Under the pieces are notes generated by a model that did no database searches, was not told where the DNA came from, and saw nothing but the letters and a program-made list of their open reading frames with translations. Shown here piece by piece: positions 32,852 through 42,505 of a stretch of 43,941 nt of DNA. This DNA is from Lachnospiraceae bacterium. Lineage in GTDB: Bacteria; Bacillota; Clostridia; Lachnospirales; Lachnospiraceae. Positions within the stretch are counted from its first letter, which is position 1. Each line of letters starts with the position of its first letter. The stretch is taken from assembly GCA_017527205.1 (NCBI GenBank), contig JAFXQK010000001.1, positions 1 to 43,941 of the forward strand, read 5' to 3'. The position numbers and the translations under genes are program-made.

Positions 32852-34774
32852 ATGAAAAAGAAGGGGTGCAGAATTTGGCTTGCGGGCTTGCTGGCGGCGG
32901 TGCTGCTTAGCGGATGTGCGGCAGATGGAAAGAATCAAGCGACGGGTGATATGCCGGAGGAGAGCTCGGTGACGGAGCTGACCTCGGTATCGACAAGCAC
33001 GCAGGGTAGCGGAGAGGAAGCAACAGGCGCGCAGGGTAGTGGAGAGGAAGCAATAGGCGCGCAGGGTAGCAAGGAAGTCGGAGAAACAGAAGGCGCGGAA
33101 GGTTCGAAGGTGGCAGATGGCTCGAAAACTACGGGTCAGGGCGCAAGTAGCAACGGCGGCCTCACGGATACAGAAACGAAGGGAAAGAGTAACGGCGAGA
33201 TTTATATTCTGTATACGAGCGATGTGCACTGCGGCATCGATCAGGGTTTTGGCTACGCTGGTCTGGCGCAGGTGCGTAAGGCATTGGAGGATCAAGGGTA
33301 TGAAACCATCCTGGTAGATAACGGCGATGCGGTTCAGGGCGAAATGATCGGCATGCTGACGCAGGGCGAGGCGATCATTGAGTTTATGAATGCACTCGAA
33401 TACGACGTGGCAGTCCCTGGAAATCATGAATGTGACTATGGCATGGAGTGCTTTTTTGAGCTTCGCAAAATGGCGAGCTTTCCGTATATCAGCTGTAACC
33501 TGTGCTACAAGGGTGAGCCGATCCTGCAGCCCTACGTGATCCGGGAAGTGGCTGGAAAGAAGATTGCTTTTGTCGGGGTAACGGCGCCCAATACCCTGAC
33601 CCAATCCACGCCGAAATTCTTTCAGGACGAGAATGGAAACTTCGTCTATGATTTTCTAAATGACACGACTGGCGAGAAGGTATATGCGGCCGTGCAAAAG
33701 GCCGTGGATGATGCGCGCGGCGAGGGAGCGGATCTCGTATACCTCCTAGGGCACCTGGGAATGAACGCGGAGGATGAGCCTTGGACCTACGCGGACGTAC
33801 TCGCCAATACCTATGGCATTGACGTCATGTTCGACGGCCACAGCCATGACAGTGCGCAGGTTGAGATGAAGAATAAAAAGGGCGAGAAGGTCTTTCGTTC
33901 CGCCTGCGGCACAAAGCTTAGCAGCATTGGATATAGTCATATCAGTACGGACGGAACCATTTTGGAAACCGGTATCTGGAACTGGAACAATGGCGTGAGC
34001 CTTCCGAAGCTCCTTGGCATCGAAAACGAAGTTGGTGACATGGTAAAAGAAGCCACCGCAAGCATTCAGGACCTTTTGGATCAGGTGGTTGCAAAGAGTG
34101 ATTGCAAGCTGACCATCTATGATCCTGAGTCAATGGACAGCGCCGGAAAGCTCATCCGCATGGTGCGCCGCGCTGAGACGAACCTTGGAGATTTCTGCGC
34201 GGATGCCATTCGTTCCATTGCGGGCGCTGACGTCGCACTCATGAACGGCGGCGGCATCCGGGCGGATCTTCCGAGCGGGGACATAACCTACGGCGACCTG
34301 ACCAAGGTGCATCCCTACGGAAATCAGATTTGCCTGATCAAAGCAACGGGACAGGAGATCCTCGATGCGCTCGAGTGGGGCGCCAGAGCCGTGCCCGATG
34401 AAAATGGAGGTTTTTTGCAGGTTTCCGGCATGCACTATGAGGTGGATACAAGCGTGCCGAATCCTTGCCAGCAGAATGAAAACGGCATGATGACGGTGAT
34501 CAAGGGCAAGCGGCGCGTGAAAAACGTCTATGTCGGCGAGGAGCCGCTCGACCCGAAGAAGACCTATACGGTGGCTGGCGTTGGCTATACGCTGCTCTTT
34601 GGCGGAGACGGCTATACGGCATTTAATAACGCTGAGGTGGTTGCGGCGGAAATGCAGCTCGACGTACAGGTGCTCATCGATTACGTGACAAATGAACTTG
34701 GCGGAAAGATCGACAGTGCGACCTACGGAGATGCCTACGGACAGGGCAGAATTACGATTCTTGACGAGGAATAA
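32852..34774 (+). CDS. Lipoprotein 5'-nucleotidase / metallophosphatase (UshA/YfkN-like)
   Basis: A 640-residue protein. A lipoprotein signal ends at LLSGC22, so it is lipid-anchored outside the membrane. A low-complexity Gly/Ser/Glu linker follows (residues ~25-105), coded by 30-bp repeats. The metallophosphatase domain has all metal motifs: SDVH, DNGD, PGNHE and DGHSHD. A 5'-nucleotidase C-terminal domain follows, with NGGGIRADL and FGGDGYTAF for base binding. It should release phosphate and nucleosides from external nucleotides or UDP-sugars. The start ATG at 32852 has GAGGAGAG upstream and opens the signal; the ATG at 32771 would bury it. A sigma-factor gene starts 30 bases downstream. 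Confidence 0.92.
   Translation: MKKKGCRIWLAGLLAAVLLSGCAADGKNQATGDMPEESSVTELTSVSTSTQGSGEEATGAQGSGEEAIGAQGSKEVGETEGAEGSKVADGSKTTGQGASSNGGLTDTETKGKSNGEIYILYTSDVHCGIDQGFGYAGLAQVRKALEDQGYETILVDNGDAVQGEMIGMLTQGEAIIEFMNALEYDVAVPGNHECDYGMECFFELRKMASFPYISCNLCYKGEPILQPYVIREVAGKKIAFVGVTAPNTLTQSTPKFFQDENGNFVYDFLNDTTGEKVYAAVQKAVDDARGEGADLVYLLGHLGMNAEDEPWTYADVLANTYGIDVMFDGHSHDSAQVEMKNKKGEKVFRSACGTKLSSIGYSHISTDGTILETGIWNWNNGVSLPKLLGIENEVGDMVKEATASIQDLLDQVVAKSDCKLTIYDPESMDSAGKLIRMVRRAETNLGDFCADAIRSIAGADVALMNGGGIRADLPSGDITYGDLTKVHPYGNQICLIKATGQEILDALEWGARAVPDENGGFLQVSGMHYEVDTSVPNPCQQNENGMMTVIKGKRRVKNVYVGEEPLDPKKTYTVAGVGYTLLFGGDGYTAFNNAEVVAAEMQLDVQVLIDYVTNELGGKIDSATYGDAYGQGRITILDEE
33001..33070 (+). repeat. 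30-bp tandem repeat coding the lipoprotein linker
   Basis: 33001-33030 and 33031-33060 differ at two bases, with a third partial copy (33061-33070). They code a GSGEEA(T/I)GAQ-type linker. Confidence 0.85.
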
Positions 34775-34804
34775 TGGAGCTAAAAATAAGCGGGGGGAGA
34801 AAGC

Positions 34805-35374
34805 GTGGCGAAGTCAGAAGAAGACGGACAACTGTATATTCGCTACCTGAAAAAGGGGGACAAGGACGCCTTAAAGCAGCTTTGGCTGAAGCATAGGGAG
34901 GCCTTAACCATGTTCCTGTATGGGCTTGTGCACAGCATGGATGATGCGGAGGAGCTGATGATGGACACCTTCGCGATCCTGTCCTCGCGCACGGCGCACT
35001 ACAGCCCCCGCAAGGATGCGAGCTTTAAGACCTGGCTCTATGCCATTGGCCGCAATCAGGCGCGCATGTTCCAGCGAAAGCACCGCGAGGTGCCAAGCGA
35101 GATGGAGGAAGGGACATTGGAGCTTCCTGCCTCAGAGGACATTACGCAGAGGATCCTGACGAGCGAGAGGAACACGCAGCTCTGGAAAGCACTACAGACC
35201 CTGCATGCGGATTACGCGCAGGTCTTGTATTTATCGTTTTTCGAGGACATGAACTCGGAGCAGATCGCCCGGATCATGAAAAAGACAGTGAAACAGGTGT
35301 ACAACCTTCAGACCCGCGCAAAGGCGGCGCTGAAGGAGAAACTAGAGGGGACAGGGTATTCATGGGAACCATAG
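34805..35374 (+). CDS. ECF-type RNA polymerase sigma factor
   Basis: A 189-residue sigma-70-family factor. Region 2 lies at about residues 10-90 (MDDAEELMMDTFAIL, then FKTWLYAIGRNQA) and region 4 at about 115-180 (YAQVLYLSFFEDMNSEQIARIM, then VYNLQTRAKAAL). It should direct RNA polymerase to a small regulon. The start GTG at 34805 follows GGGGGGAGA. Its 3' end overlaps the next gene by 13 bases, and that gene overlaps the PrsW-like gene by 14, so the three proteins are translationally coupled. No zinc-type anti-sigma gene is present, so one of the membrane proteins probably holds the sigma factor (inference). Confidence 0.9.
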   Translation: MAKSEEDGQLYIRYLKKGDKDALKQLWLKHREALTMFLYGLVHSMDDAEELMMDTFAILSSRTAHYSPRKDASFKTWLYAIGRNQARMFQRKHREVPSEMEEGTLELPASEDITQRILTSERNTQLWKALQTLHADYAQVLYLSFFEDMNSEQIARIMKKTVKQVYNLQTRAKAALKEKLEGTGYSWEP

Positions 35375-36183
35375 CAATTGTGGAGAGCAGCCTATTGATC
35401 TTACAGGTGCTAATCGAGATGATGATCATGATGCGCTCCGTGAGACTTATGAAAAGTGGAGAAAACGGCGTATTTCCGGCGTTTTTTACCTTCGCGACAC
35501 TAAGCCTTCTGCTCAGCACGTTTTATACCGTGATCTTCAGCTTCCTGCGGCCTGACGCGAGGATGCCCTTTGCCGTGGACGAGATCGCGGAAAGCGCGAT
35601 GCTCCTCCTTTTATCGGCGGGACTCGAGGCATTAGCGGGGAAGGACAAAAAGAGAGACCTCCGCGCGGCGCTGTTCGCAGTCATCTTTATGGGTGCCAAC
35701 ATCGCCCTTTGGATCGTCTGGTCTGGAGAGTGGGTGCAGGACATTTTGTTTGGCATCCCTTACATGTATCTGCAATACATGCTGATTAAGACCATGAAGC
35801 GCACGGGAGTCGTGTCAGGCAGGGAGAGAGCGCTGGCGGCGATCGCCTGCGGAGCACTGATCGCCATGCATGTAGCGCAGATATATGTGACAGAAGGAAT
35901 CATCTTTACCCTCACGAACGTCGGGCTTTACCTGATCGAATTTGGCATGGCCGCATGGCTGTTTTGGAAGACCATAAGGGCCCTTCGAAAGAAGGAGCAA
36001 AGCCCGCAGGAGCAGGAAGGAACCCTCGCCTTGGCACTGACCGTGTTCCTTTGGACCATTCTTGTGACCTTCATGAACGACGGCTGGGTTTATGAGATCG
36101 CTCTGGCGGTCCATACCATATCGTTACCGATTCCATACCTTGCAGTAAAGAGAGTGCGGAGAGAAGCCTATGATCTACGCTGA
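35362..36183 (+). CDS. Seven-helix membrane protein of unknown function, sigma-operon partner
   Basis: A 273-residue protein with about seven hydrophobic helices and short loops, the longest being positive-charged cytosolic stretches (KDKKRDLR, RALRKKEQSPQEQEG). It resembles the membrane half of 7TM histidine kinases but has no catalytic domain. It overlaps the sigma-factor gene at its start and the PrsW-like gene at its end. This position suggests a sensor or anti-sigma factor. I found no named family. Confidence 0.7.
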   Translation: MGTIAIVESSLLILQVLIEMMIMMRSVRLMKSGENGVFPAFFTFATLSLLLSTFYTVIFSFLRPDARMPFAVDEIAESAMLLLLSAGLEALAGKDKKRDLRAALFAVIFMGANIALWIVWSGEWVQDILFGIPYMYLQYMLIKTMKRTGVVSGRERALAAIACGALIAMHVAQIYVTEGIIFTLTNVGLYLIEFGMAAWLFWKTIRALRKKEQSPQEQEGTLALALTVFLWTILVTFMNDGWVYEIALAVHTISLPIPYLAVKRVRREAYDLR

Positions 36184-36799
36184 AAATGTTTTAATCTGCA
36201 TAGCCGTTCCGCTGACCATCGCCTTGATGTTCCTGCGCGGAAGCAACAGACGCCTGATCCTTTCCTTTATCGCTGGAATGGGCGCCTGCCTCATCGCGGC
36301 TTACATCGTGGGCTTTTTGATGCAGGCCTCCGGCATGAACTCGGAGGACACTTCCATCTTCCTCTCACCGATCATCGAGGAAATTATGAAGTTCCTTCCG
36401 CTCATGTTCTATCTCATGCTCTTCGAGCCAGGAGACACGGAGCTTCTACAGGCCGCCGTCGGCATCGGCGCGGGCTTTGCCACTTTTGAGAATTGTTGCT
36501 ACATCTTATCGAACGGCGCAAAGAGCCTGCCGTACGTCCTGATTCGAGGCAGCGTTGTCGGCGTCATGCACCTCGTCACCATGGTGGCCCTTGCCTTCGG
36601 TCTGCACCTCCTAAAGCGCTACAAGGTCTTCACCATTTCCGGCATCATCGGCGCGCTGTCCCTCGCCATGACCTTCCATGCGACCTACAACCTTTTGGTC
36701 TCAGAGCCCGGCTTCCCGACCTACGTCGGGTACGCACTGCCGCTTCTGACCGCGCTGCATTTATATTCCAAGACGAGAAAATATCTAGTGAAAGAGTAA
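36170..36799 (+). CDS. PrsW-like glutamic intramembrane protease
   Basis: A 209-residue protein with about six to eight helices. It has the PrsW/CPBP-type motifs EEIMK (E70, E71, K74), FATFEN (F103, E107, N108), and His residues H134 (GVMHLV) and H170 (TFHATYN). In Bacillus PrsW cuts the anti-sigma factor RsiW in response to envelope stress, freeing SigW. Being the third overlapping gene after an ECF sigma factor strongly suggests the same logic here. The start ATG at 36170 overlaps the preceding gene. A terminator-like hairpin follows at once. Confidence 0.82.
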   Translation: MIYAENVLICIAVPLTIALMFLRGSNRRLILSFIAGMGACLIAAYIVGFLMQASGMNSEDTSIFLSPIIEEIMKFLPLMFYLMLFEPGDTELLQAAVGIGAGFATFENCCYILSNGAKSLPYVLIRGSVVGVMHLVTMVALAFGLHLLKRYKVFTISGIIGALSLAMTFHATYNLLVSEPGFPTYVGYALPLLTALHLYSKTRKYLVKE

Positions 36800-36840
36800 C
36801 TTTGGCGCCTGGCGAAAGCTGGGCGCAAATTTCTTTTAAA
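36800..36840 (+). terminator. Terminator after the PrsW-like gene
   Basis: TTTGGCGCCTGGC-GAAA-GCTGGGCGCAAA forms a long GC-rich stem (one bulged G, two G-T pairs) with a GAAA tetraloop, followed by TTTCTTTT. It lies 1 base after the stop codon at 36797-36799. Confidence 0.75.
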
Positions 36841-36914
36841 ATCAACTTGAGTAAAACGAGAGCAAACTGCAATTAAGTAGTAGATGGAGAAGAAGACTAC
36901 CGGGAGGTATGACC

Positions 36915-37238
36915 ATGAAATATAGAGATGAAGAAGGTTTTGAAGAGGTTTTAAGACGAGGGCAGGAGATTAAGAAAAAGCATGACCAGCGCGTCAAGCA
37001 TGTGTTAACGGCGACATCCGCCGTCTTTGCAGTCGCGCTCCTTGGCGTGCTCGGCATCTTCACGGGCGTCGGCACCGCAACCGACACCATCTACGGCTCA
37101 TTCATCCTACCCGCCGAGGCCGGCGGCTACATCCTAACCGCCGTTATTGCTTTTGCGCTGGGTATCGTTGTAGCAATGACCGTGAGGTATTATAGGAATA
37201 AAACAGGGGCAGAAGATCAGACAGAGAAGGTTGATTGA
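36915..37238 (+). CDS. Small two-helix membrane protein
   Basis: A 107-residue protein with a charged N-terminal cytosolic part (about 28 residues, EEGFEEVLRRGQEIKKKHDQ), then two hydrophobic helices (~31-52 and ~66-86) and a short charged tail. The start ATG at 36915 lies 6 bases after GGAGGT; the ATG at 36909 abuts that site. It has its own unit after the PrsW terminator. The layout would suit an anti-sigma or transport accessory role, but nothing in the sequence proves either. The large surface-protein gene follows after 20 bases. Confidence 0.65.
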   Translation: MKYRDEEGFEEVLRRGQEIKKKHDQRVKHVLTATSAVFAVALLGVLGIFTGVGTATDTIYGSFILPAEAGGYILTAVIAFALGIVVAMTVRYYRNKTGAEDQTEKVD

Positions 37239-37258
37239 TAGAGGGGGAGAAGAGAACT

Positions 37259-40200
37259 ATGAAGAAAGTTAAATCAAGACGCATCAGATCAAGATTGCTT
37301 AGTGTTTTGATCAGTTTGAGCATGATTTTCGGGCTGATACCTGGTATGGACATGACAGTCATGGCGCAGAACTACGCAACTGATGCGCAAGCCGTTCTTG
37401 ATGGCATGGTCTGCCGTATCGGAGATGAGGGAGGAAGCTATTATCCGAGCCTCCAAGATGCGGTTAATTCTGCTGATTTTGGTGACACTGTGACGCTATT
37501 GGCTGATGTGACCGTCTCTTCACGCGTAGAAGTGCGGAGGAATATCACGATTGATCTCGATGGTCATACTGTGAAGGCCCAGACCTCTTGCATAAATGGT
37601 AGTGCTTTTCACATTGTTGAAAATGCAACCGTCATCAAGAATGGTATCATTGATGGTACAGAGGTTGAGGAAACTGAGGATGGCAATGTTAAGATAGAAG
37701 ACGGTATCTGCCTCATTACTGTTAGAAAAAAAGCAACTCTGAGCCTGACGCAAGACTTAAATGAAGAGTTGCATATGATCGTCAACAGTAAGAACGGATG
37801 CTGTATCTATGTCTTTGATGGTGGTACCGTGAACATTAGCGGCGGCACTTATGAGAATCGAACCACGGATGCCTATCAGTACAGGAAAGGTTTCCAGGGC
37901 CTAATTGTGAATCAAGCAAATGTGAATACAAAGCTGATTCATATTACGGGCGGTACTTTCATTGGTAACGATCCGCAGCTCGGTGACGATAATGGTGACA
38001 AGAATCCTGACGCTTCTACATTTGTCGAAGCAGGATATGTTGCGATTCCAAGCACAACGACAGGTGTCTTTACCGTTAAGGAAGGTTATACCGTTAACTT
38101 CAATCTGGGCGGAGGTACATACACTCCCGTGGGAGGCACTGTTACTACTGAACCTGTCGAGATCAGAGTTGAAAAAGGTCAAACAGTGGCTGCTCTTGAC
38201 CCAGTACCAAACAAAGATGATTGCAATTTTTCTGGTTGGTCTGATGGTACGGACATAGTTACTTTTCCATATACTCCCTCTGCTGATATTACCTTAACAG
38301 CAAAGTTTAAGGTAGGCCTATGGGGGGAGATCAAGGCGCAAGCTGATTTGACAGGGCGTGCTTGGGCGAACGATGATTCGTTCGAATTTACGATTTCGGC
38401 GGCGGATGGTACGCCCATGCCTTCGAAGACTTCCGTGACCGTAACCAAGGATTCCACGGATAAAACGGAGAGCTTTGGAAAGATTATGTTTACTGAAGCT
38501 GGGGAGTATAGCTATATCCTTTCCCAGACGCATGCGGGGGAGACCATTGGCGGTGTGGCGTATGATTCTGCGGACAAGACTGTAACCATTAAGGTGAAGG
38601 ATGATGGTAAGGGACATTTGGTTGCGGACGGAACGGCGTTGGTGCAGACGGCGGAGTTTACGAATGCATACGGGGCGACAGGTTCTGCAACAATCAGCAC
38701 TTCGGTGGCTGCAAATGCGGCACTGGGAAATATCGAGTTCACATTTCAACTTTTGAATAAGAACGGCGAAGTATTGCAGACAGGTAGTAAGACAAAACAG
38801 GGTGAGACAGGAAGCTTTCATACTCTCGATTATGATCTAGGTGACGCAGGGCAGACCATTACCTACAAAATCCAACAGGTAATTCCCGTAGGAGCAAAGG
38901 GAAAGGGTAACAACAAGTACGAAAAAGATGACGTGATCTATGACGGCGAAGTGAAGGAAGTTACGGTAACCGTGTCGAATGACAAGGGAGACGGAACACT
39001 CGATGTAAGCGTAAGCGGCTCGCCGGCGACCTTCACCAATGGATTAGTGACATCTAGCCTTGAGATTCATAATTCCGTGACATCCAGCACAGCGAATGAT
39101 AAGAATCGTGAGTTTAGATTTACGGTTGCATTAACTGATTCATCAATAAATGGGACTTATGGTGGTTTAACTTTTATGAATGGCGAGGCAAATATCCGTC
39201 TAAAAGATGGCGAGACAATAACTGCCGAAAACCTGCCCGTGGGGATGGGCTATACGGTTACTGAAACCGAGGTATCTGGATTCACAGTTACCAAATCGAA
39301 CAATATTGGAACCATTGCAAGTACATCTGTAAAAGCGGAATTTAAGTTTACTCGTGATGAAGGCAACCTAAAGGTTCAGCTAGATGAGGGTAGCAGCGAA
39401 GTCACTGTGACGCTGAGTAATGATTACATAAACGGAACCTATGGCGAAATGACTTTCATGAATGGAACGGCTACATTCAACTTGGTGAGTGGACAAGCCA
39501 TAACGGCATCAGGCTTGCCGGCAGGAATGGGCTATCAGGTTACGGCGACTGGAGATTTCGATACGGCGACAGGAACGATTGCGAAGGGTGAGACCACCAT
39601 TGTAAAGCTGACGAAGAAGGCTGCAGCGGTTGTAACCACAGCTCCGATGGTGAAAACTTTGACCTACGATGCTACAACGCAGACCCTGGCAACTGCTGGA
39701 GCGGCATCGGGTGGCAGTCTGGTTTATGCTATCGGCGATAAGAACGGTGCGACGGAAAGCTATACGGACCAGATTCCAGCGAAGAAGAATGCAGGAACTT
39801 ATTACCTGTGGTACAAGGCAGTTGGTGATGCAGATCATGTAGATTCCGCGGAGAACCATATTGAGGTTACCATCCAAAAAAGAAAATTGTCGGTTAGCAT
39901 ATCCGACAGAACCTTTACATATAATGGTGAGACACTGTATGGATATACACCGACGACATTAGGTGTCATGTCGGTCACTAATCTCGCAAACAATGAAACC
40001 TTCATCATTAGCTATGTTCCTTCTTCTGGAACGAATGTTGGTACCTATGAAAACGGAAGCTTTGACGCGACAACATATAATGTTTTGGATGGCGCAGAGA
40101 ATGTATCGGACAACTATGAGTTGGAGACGCTGACCGCAGGGAAGCTGAAAATCACACCGAAGAAAGTAACCATCACGGCGAAGAGTCAGCAATTTACCTA

Positions 40201-42355
40201 TGACGGCACGGCGCATAGCAATGCCGGATATGATGTGACTGGTTTAGTGGACGAGGATGCCATCACGGCCATTGTGAATGGAAGCATTACATACCCGAGC
40301 GAAGGATCTGTGGTAAATAAGATTGACAGTTATCAGTTTACTTCAGGATCGGCATCAAATTACAATGTGACGACGGTGAACGGTGCGCTGACCATGGTGA
40401 ACACCTCCAATGCGATCACGATTACGGCGGCAAGTGAGGAGTGGACCTATGATGGAACGGTACATGCGAACAATGCAGTAACAGTGACCAGTGGAACGCT
40501 GTTAACTGGCGATACTCTTGTTGCAACGGCAACGGGAAGCGTTACGAATGTGGTTGATACTGCGGTTGGCAATAACCCCGTGGCAGCAGGATATAAGGTG
40601 ATGCATGGTACGGAAGATGTTACTGCAAACTATGTGATCACGACGCAGGCTGGTACGCTGACGGTGACGCCGGCGCATGTTGAGATCACGGCGAAGAGTC
40701 AGCAGTTTACCTATGACGGCATAGCGCACAGCAATGCCGGATATGACATAGACGGTCTGGTTGGTGCGGATGTCGTTACCGCAGTTGTGACGGGGAGCAT
40801 CATGTTCCCGAGCGAAGGACCTGTGGAGAATAAGATCGACAGTTATCAGTTTACTTCAGGATCGGCATCGAATTACAATGTGACGACGGTGAACGGTTCG
40901 CTGACCATGGTGAATGCTTCAAATGCGATCACGATTACGGCGGCGAGCGACGAGTGGACCTATGACGGAACGGCACATACGAACAATGCAGTAACAGTGA
41001 CCAGTGGAACGCTGTTAACTGGTGATACTCTTGTTGCAACGGCAACGGGAAGCGTTACGAACGTGGTTGACACTATGGTTGGCAATAACCTAGTGGCAGC
41101 AGGCTACAAGGTAATGCATGGAACAGAGGATGTGACGGCAAGTTACGTGATTACGCCGCAGGCAGGCACGCTGACGGTGACAACCGCGCTTGTTGAGATC
41201 ACGGCGCAGAGCAAGAACTTTACTTACAATGGAATAGCGCAGAGCCACGCTGCATTTGATGTGACAGGCCTGGTTGGCGAGGATGCGATCACGGCAGTTG
41301 TGACGGGAAGTATCATGTTCCCTAGCGAGGGTACGGTAGTAAATCAGCTGACGAGCTATCAGTTCACGAAGGGCGATGCGCGAAACTACAGCGTGACGAC
41401 TACAAATGGTACGCTGACCATGAGCAATGCAAGTCAGGCGATCACGATTACCGCAGCAAGCGATGCATGGACTTATGATGCATCGGCGCACACAAACAAT
41501 GAAGTTACTTTGACGAGCGGAACTTTGTTTACTGGCGATACGCTTGTGGCAGCGGCGACGGGAAGCGTTACGAATGTGGTTGATACCGCGGTTGGAAACA
41601 ATCCCGTGGCAGCAGACTATAAGGTAATGCATGGTACCGAGGATGTGACGGCAAGTTATGTGATTACAGCACAAGCTGGTATGCTGACGGTGAACCCGAA
41701 GCCCATTTCCGTAGTGGCACACCCTGCAATGAAGGAGTTTGAGGCAAAGGATCCCGAATTCAAGTACACCGTAGTCGGCTTGCTTGGCAGCGACGGCATG
41801 TCGGGTGCGCTGAGCAGAGAGCCCGGTGAGAAGGCTGGCAAGTATGAAATCGTACTTGGAACGTTGACGGCAGGAAGCAACTATGCGATCAACTACACGA
41901 GTTCGACGCTGACAATCCTCGAGGAAGATTATCTCAACGAGCTGCGCAGACTCCTTACATACGCGATCGCACTTGGCGGCAACCAAACGGTGACCTGGGA
42001 GAAGGGAACGGCGCTGCCTTACGACATCATGAAAACGCTCCAAGATCATCCTCAGCTGACATTGATCTTCAAGTATTATTATGGCAACATGAGCTACGAG
42101 GTGACGATCCACGGCAAGGATGTTGTGACTGATCCAAAGATTACCTGGTACGGCCCGATGAATCTGTACGGACGATATGGTCTGAAGATTGGCTTTATCA
42201 ATCCTTCTGGCGTAACCGGAAGCTATGTCGTGGTACGCGGCGACAACCTGACCAAGATCGCCCGCAGACTGAATACCTCCGTGGACTGGTTGGTAAAGGT
42301 GAACATGATCAAGAACCCCAGTCTCATTTGGGCAAAGCAGGTACTGAAGTACTAG
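37259..42355 (+). CDS. Large secreted surface protein with pilin-like, MBG and LysM domains
   Basis: A 1698-residue protein. A signal peptide covers residues 1-36 (ending VMA). Residues ~45-270 look like a beta-helix (ISGGTYENR repeats), followed by a Listeria-Bacteroides-type repeat (~275-355, NFSGWSDG). Two Spy0128/FctA-like pilin domains at ~356-600 have the EFTF/EYSYIL pattern that often forms Lys-Asn isopeptide bonds. Two smaller Ig-like repeats (NGTYGGLTFMNG, NGTYGEMTFMNG) follow, then a long MBG-type region (~850-1530) with YDGTAHSN units. The C terminus (residues ~1655-1698) is a LysM-type domain (GDNLTKIARRLNTS), which would bind peptidoglycan; there is no LPxTG. It is likely an adhesin or wall protein. 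The start ATG at 37259 has GGGGGAGAAG upstream. Confidence 0.85.
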   Translation: MKKVKSRRIRSRLLSVLISLSMIFGLIPGMDMTVMAQNYATDAQAVLDGMVCRIGDEGGSYYPSLQDAVNSADFGDTVTLLADVTVSSRVEVRRNITIDLDGHTVKAQTSCINGSAFHIVENATVIKNGIIDGTEVEETEDGNVKIEDGICLITVRKKATLSLTQDLNEELHMIVNSKNGCCIYVFDGGTVNISGGTYENRTTDAYQYRKGFQGLIVNQANVNTKLIHITGGTFIGNDPQLGDDNGDKNPDASTFVEAGYVAIPSTTTGVFTVKEGYTVNFNLGGGTYTPVGGTVTTEPVEIRVEKGQTVAALDPVPNKDDCNFSGWSDGTDIVTFPYTPSADITLTAKFKVGLWGEIKAQADLTGRAWANDDSFEFTISAADGTPMPSKTSVTVTKDSTDKTESFGKIMFTEAGEYSYILSQTHAGETIGGVAYDSADKTVTIKVKDDGKGHLVADGTALVQTAEFTNAYGATGSATISTSVAANAALGNIEFTFQLLNKNGEVLQTGSKTKQGETGSFHTLDYDLGDAGQTITYKIQQVIPVGAKGKGNNKYEKDDVIYDGEVKEVTVTVSNDKGDGTLDVSVSGSPATFTNGLVTSSLEIHNSVTSSTANDKNREFRFTVALTDSSINGTYGGLTFMNGEANIRLKDGETITAENLPVGMGYTVTETEVSGFTVTKSNNIGTIASTSVKAEFKFTRDEGNLKVQLDEGSSEVTVTLSNDYINGTYGEMTFMNGTATFNLVSGQAITASGLPAGMGYQVTATGDFDTATGTIAKGETTIVKLTKKAAAVVTTAPMVKTLTYDATTQTLATAGAASGGSLVYAIGDKNGATESYTDQIPAKKNAGTYYLWYKAVGDADHVDSAENHIEVTIQKRKLSVSISDRTFTYNGETLYGYTPTTLGVMSVTNLANNETFIISYVPSSGTNVGTYENGSFDATTYNVLDGAENVSDNYELETLTAGKLKITPKKVTITAKSQQFTYDGTAHSNAGYDVTGLVDEDAITAIVNGSITYPSEGSVVNKIDSYQFTSGSASNYNVTTVNGALTMVNTSNAITITAASEEWTYDGTVHANNAVTVTSGTLLTGDTLVATATGSVTNVVDTAVGNNPVAAGYKVMHGTEDVTANYVITTQAGTLTVTPAHVEITAKSQQFTYDGIAHSNAGYDIDGLVGADVVTAVVTGSIMFPSEGPVENKIDSYQFTSGSASNYNVTTVNGSLTMVNASNAITITAASDEWTYDGTAHTNNAVTVTSGTLLTGDTLVATATGSVTNVVDTMVGNNLVAAGYKVMHGTEDVTASYVITPQAGTLTVTTALVEITAQSKNFTYNGIAQSHAAFDVTGLVGEDAITAVVTGSIMFPSEGTVVNQLTSYQFTKGDARNYSVTTTNGTLTMSNASQAITITAASDAWTYDASAHTNNEVTLTSGTLFTGDTLVAAATGSVTNVVDTAVGNNPVAADYKVMHGTEDVTASYVITAQAGMLTVNPKPISVVAHPAMKEFEAKDPEFKYTVVGLLGSDGMSGALSREPGEKAGKYEIVLGTLTAGSNYAINYTSSTLTILEEDYLNELRRLLTYAIALGGNQTVTWEKGTALPYDIMKTLQDHPQLTLIFKYYYGNMSYEVTIHGKDVVTDPKITWYGPMNLYGRYGLKIGFINPSGVTGSYVVVRGDNLTKIARRLNTSVDWLVKVNMIKNPSLIWAKQVLKY
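40172..41710 (+). repeat. Three 513-bp in-frame tandem repeats coding MBG domain pairs
   Basis: Copies start at 40172, 40685 and 41198, each exactly 513 bp (171 codons). The first two are very close (long identical blocks such as GCAACGGGAAGCGTTACGAA); the third is more diverged. Each codes one YDG(T/I)AHSN-type and one WTYDGT(V/A)H-type MBG domain. Confidence 0.88.
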
Positions 42356-42378
42356 ACAATTGAAAAAAGTAATACCCT

Positions 42379-42427
42379 AGAAATGGTTTTCATGTGACTT
42401 TTGTCATGTGGAAATCATTTCTTTTTT
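42379..42427 (+). terminator. Rho-independent terminator after the surface-protein gene
   Basis: AGAAATGGTTTTC pairs with GGAAATCATTTCT (42410-42422) through a long stem with G-T wobbles, an inner TGAC/GTCA stem and TTTT loop, and a T6 tract at 42422-42427. Confidence 0.85.
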
Positions 42428-42505
42428 CACTACAAAACAAATCCGCAAATTGATAGTATAAGATTGCAAACAGGAAAGAAAAAGCCGGATGGCGAGGAGA
42501 AAGAA

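Noticed and set aside
41090..42112. 340-codon antisense frame in the surface-protein gene
   Set aside because: It mirrors the MBG repeats and has His/Arg-rich shadow composition.
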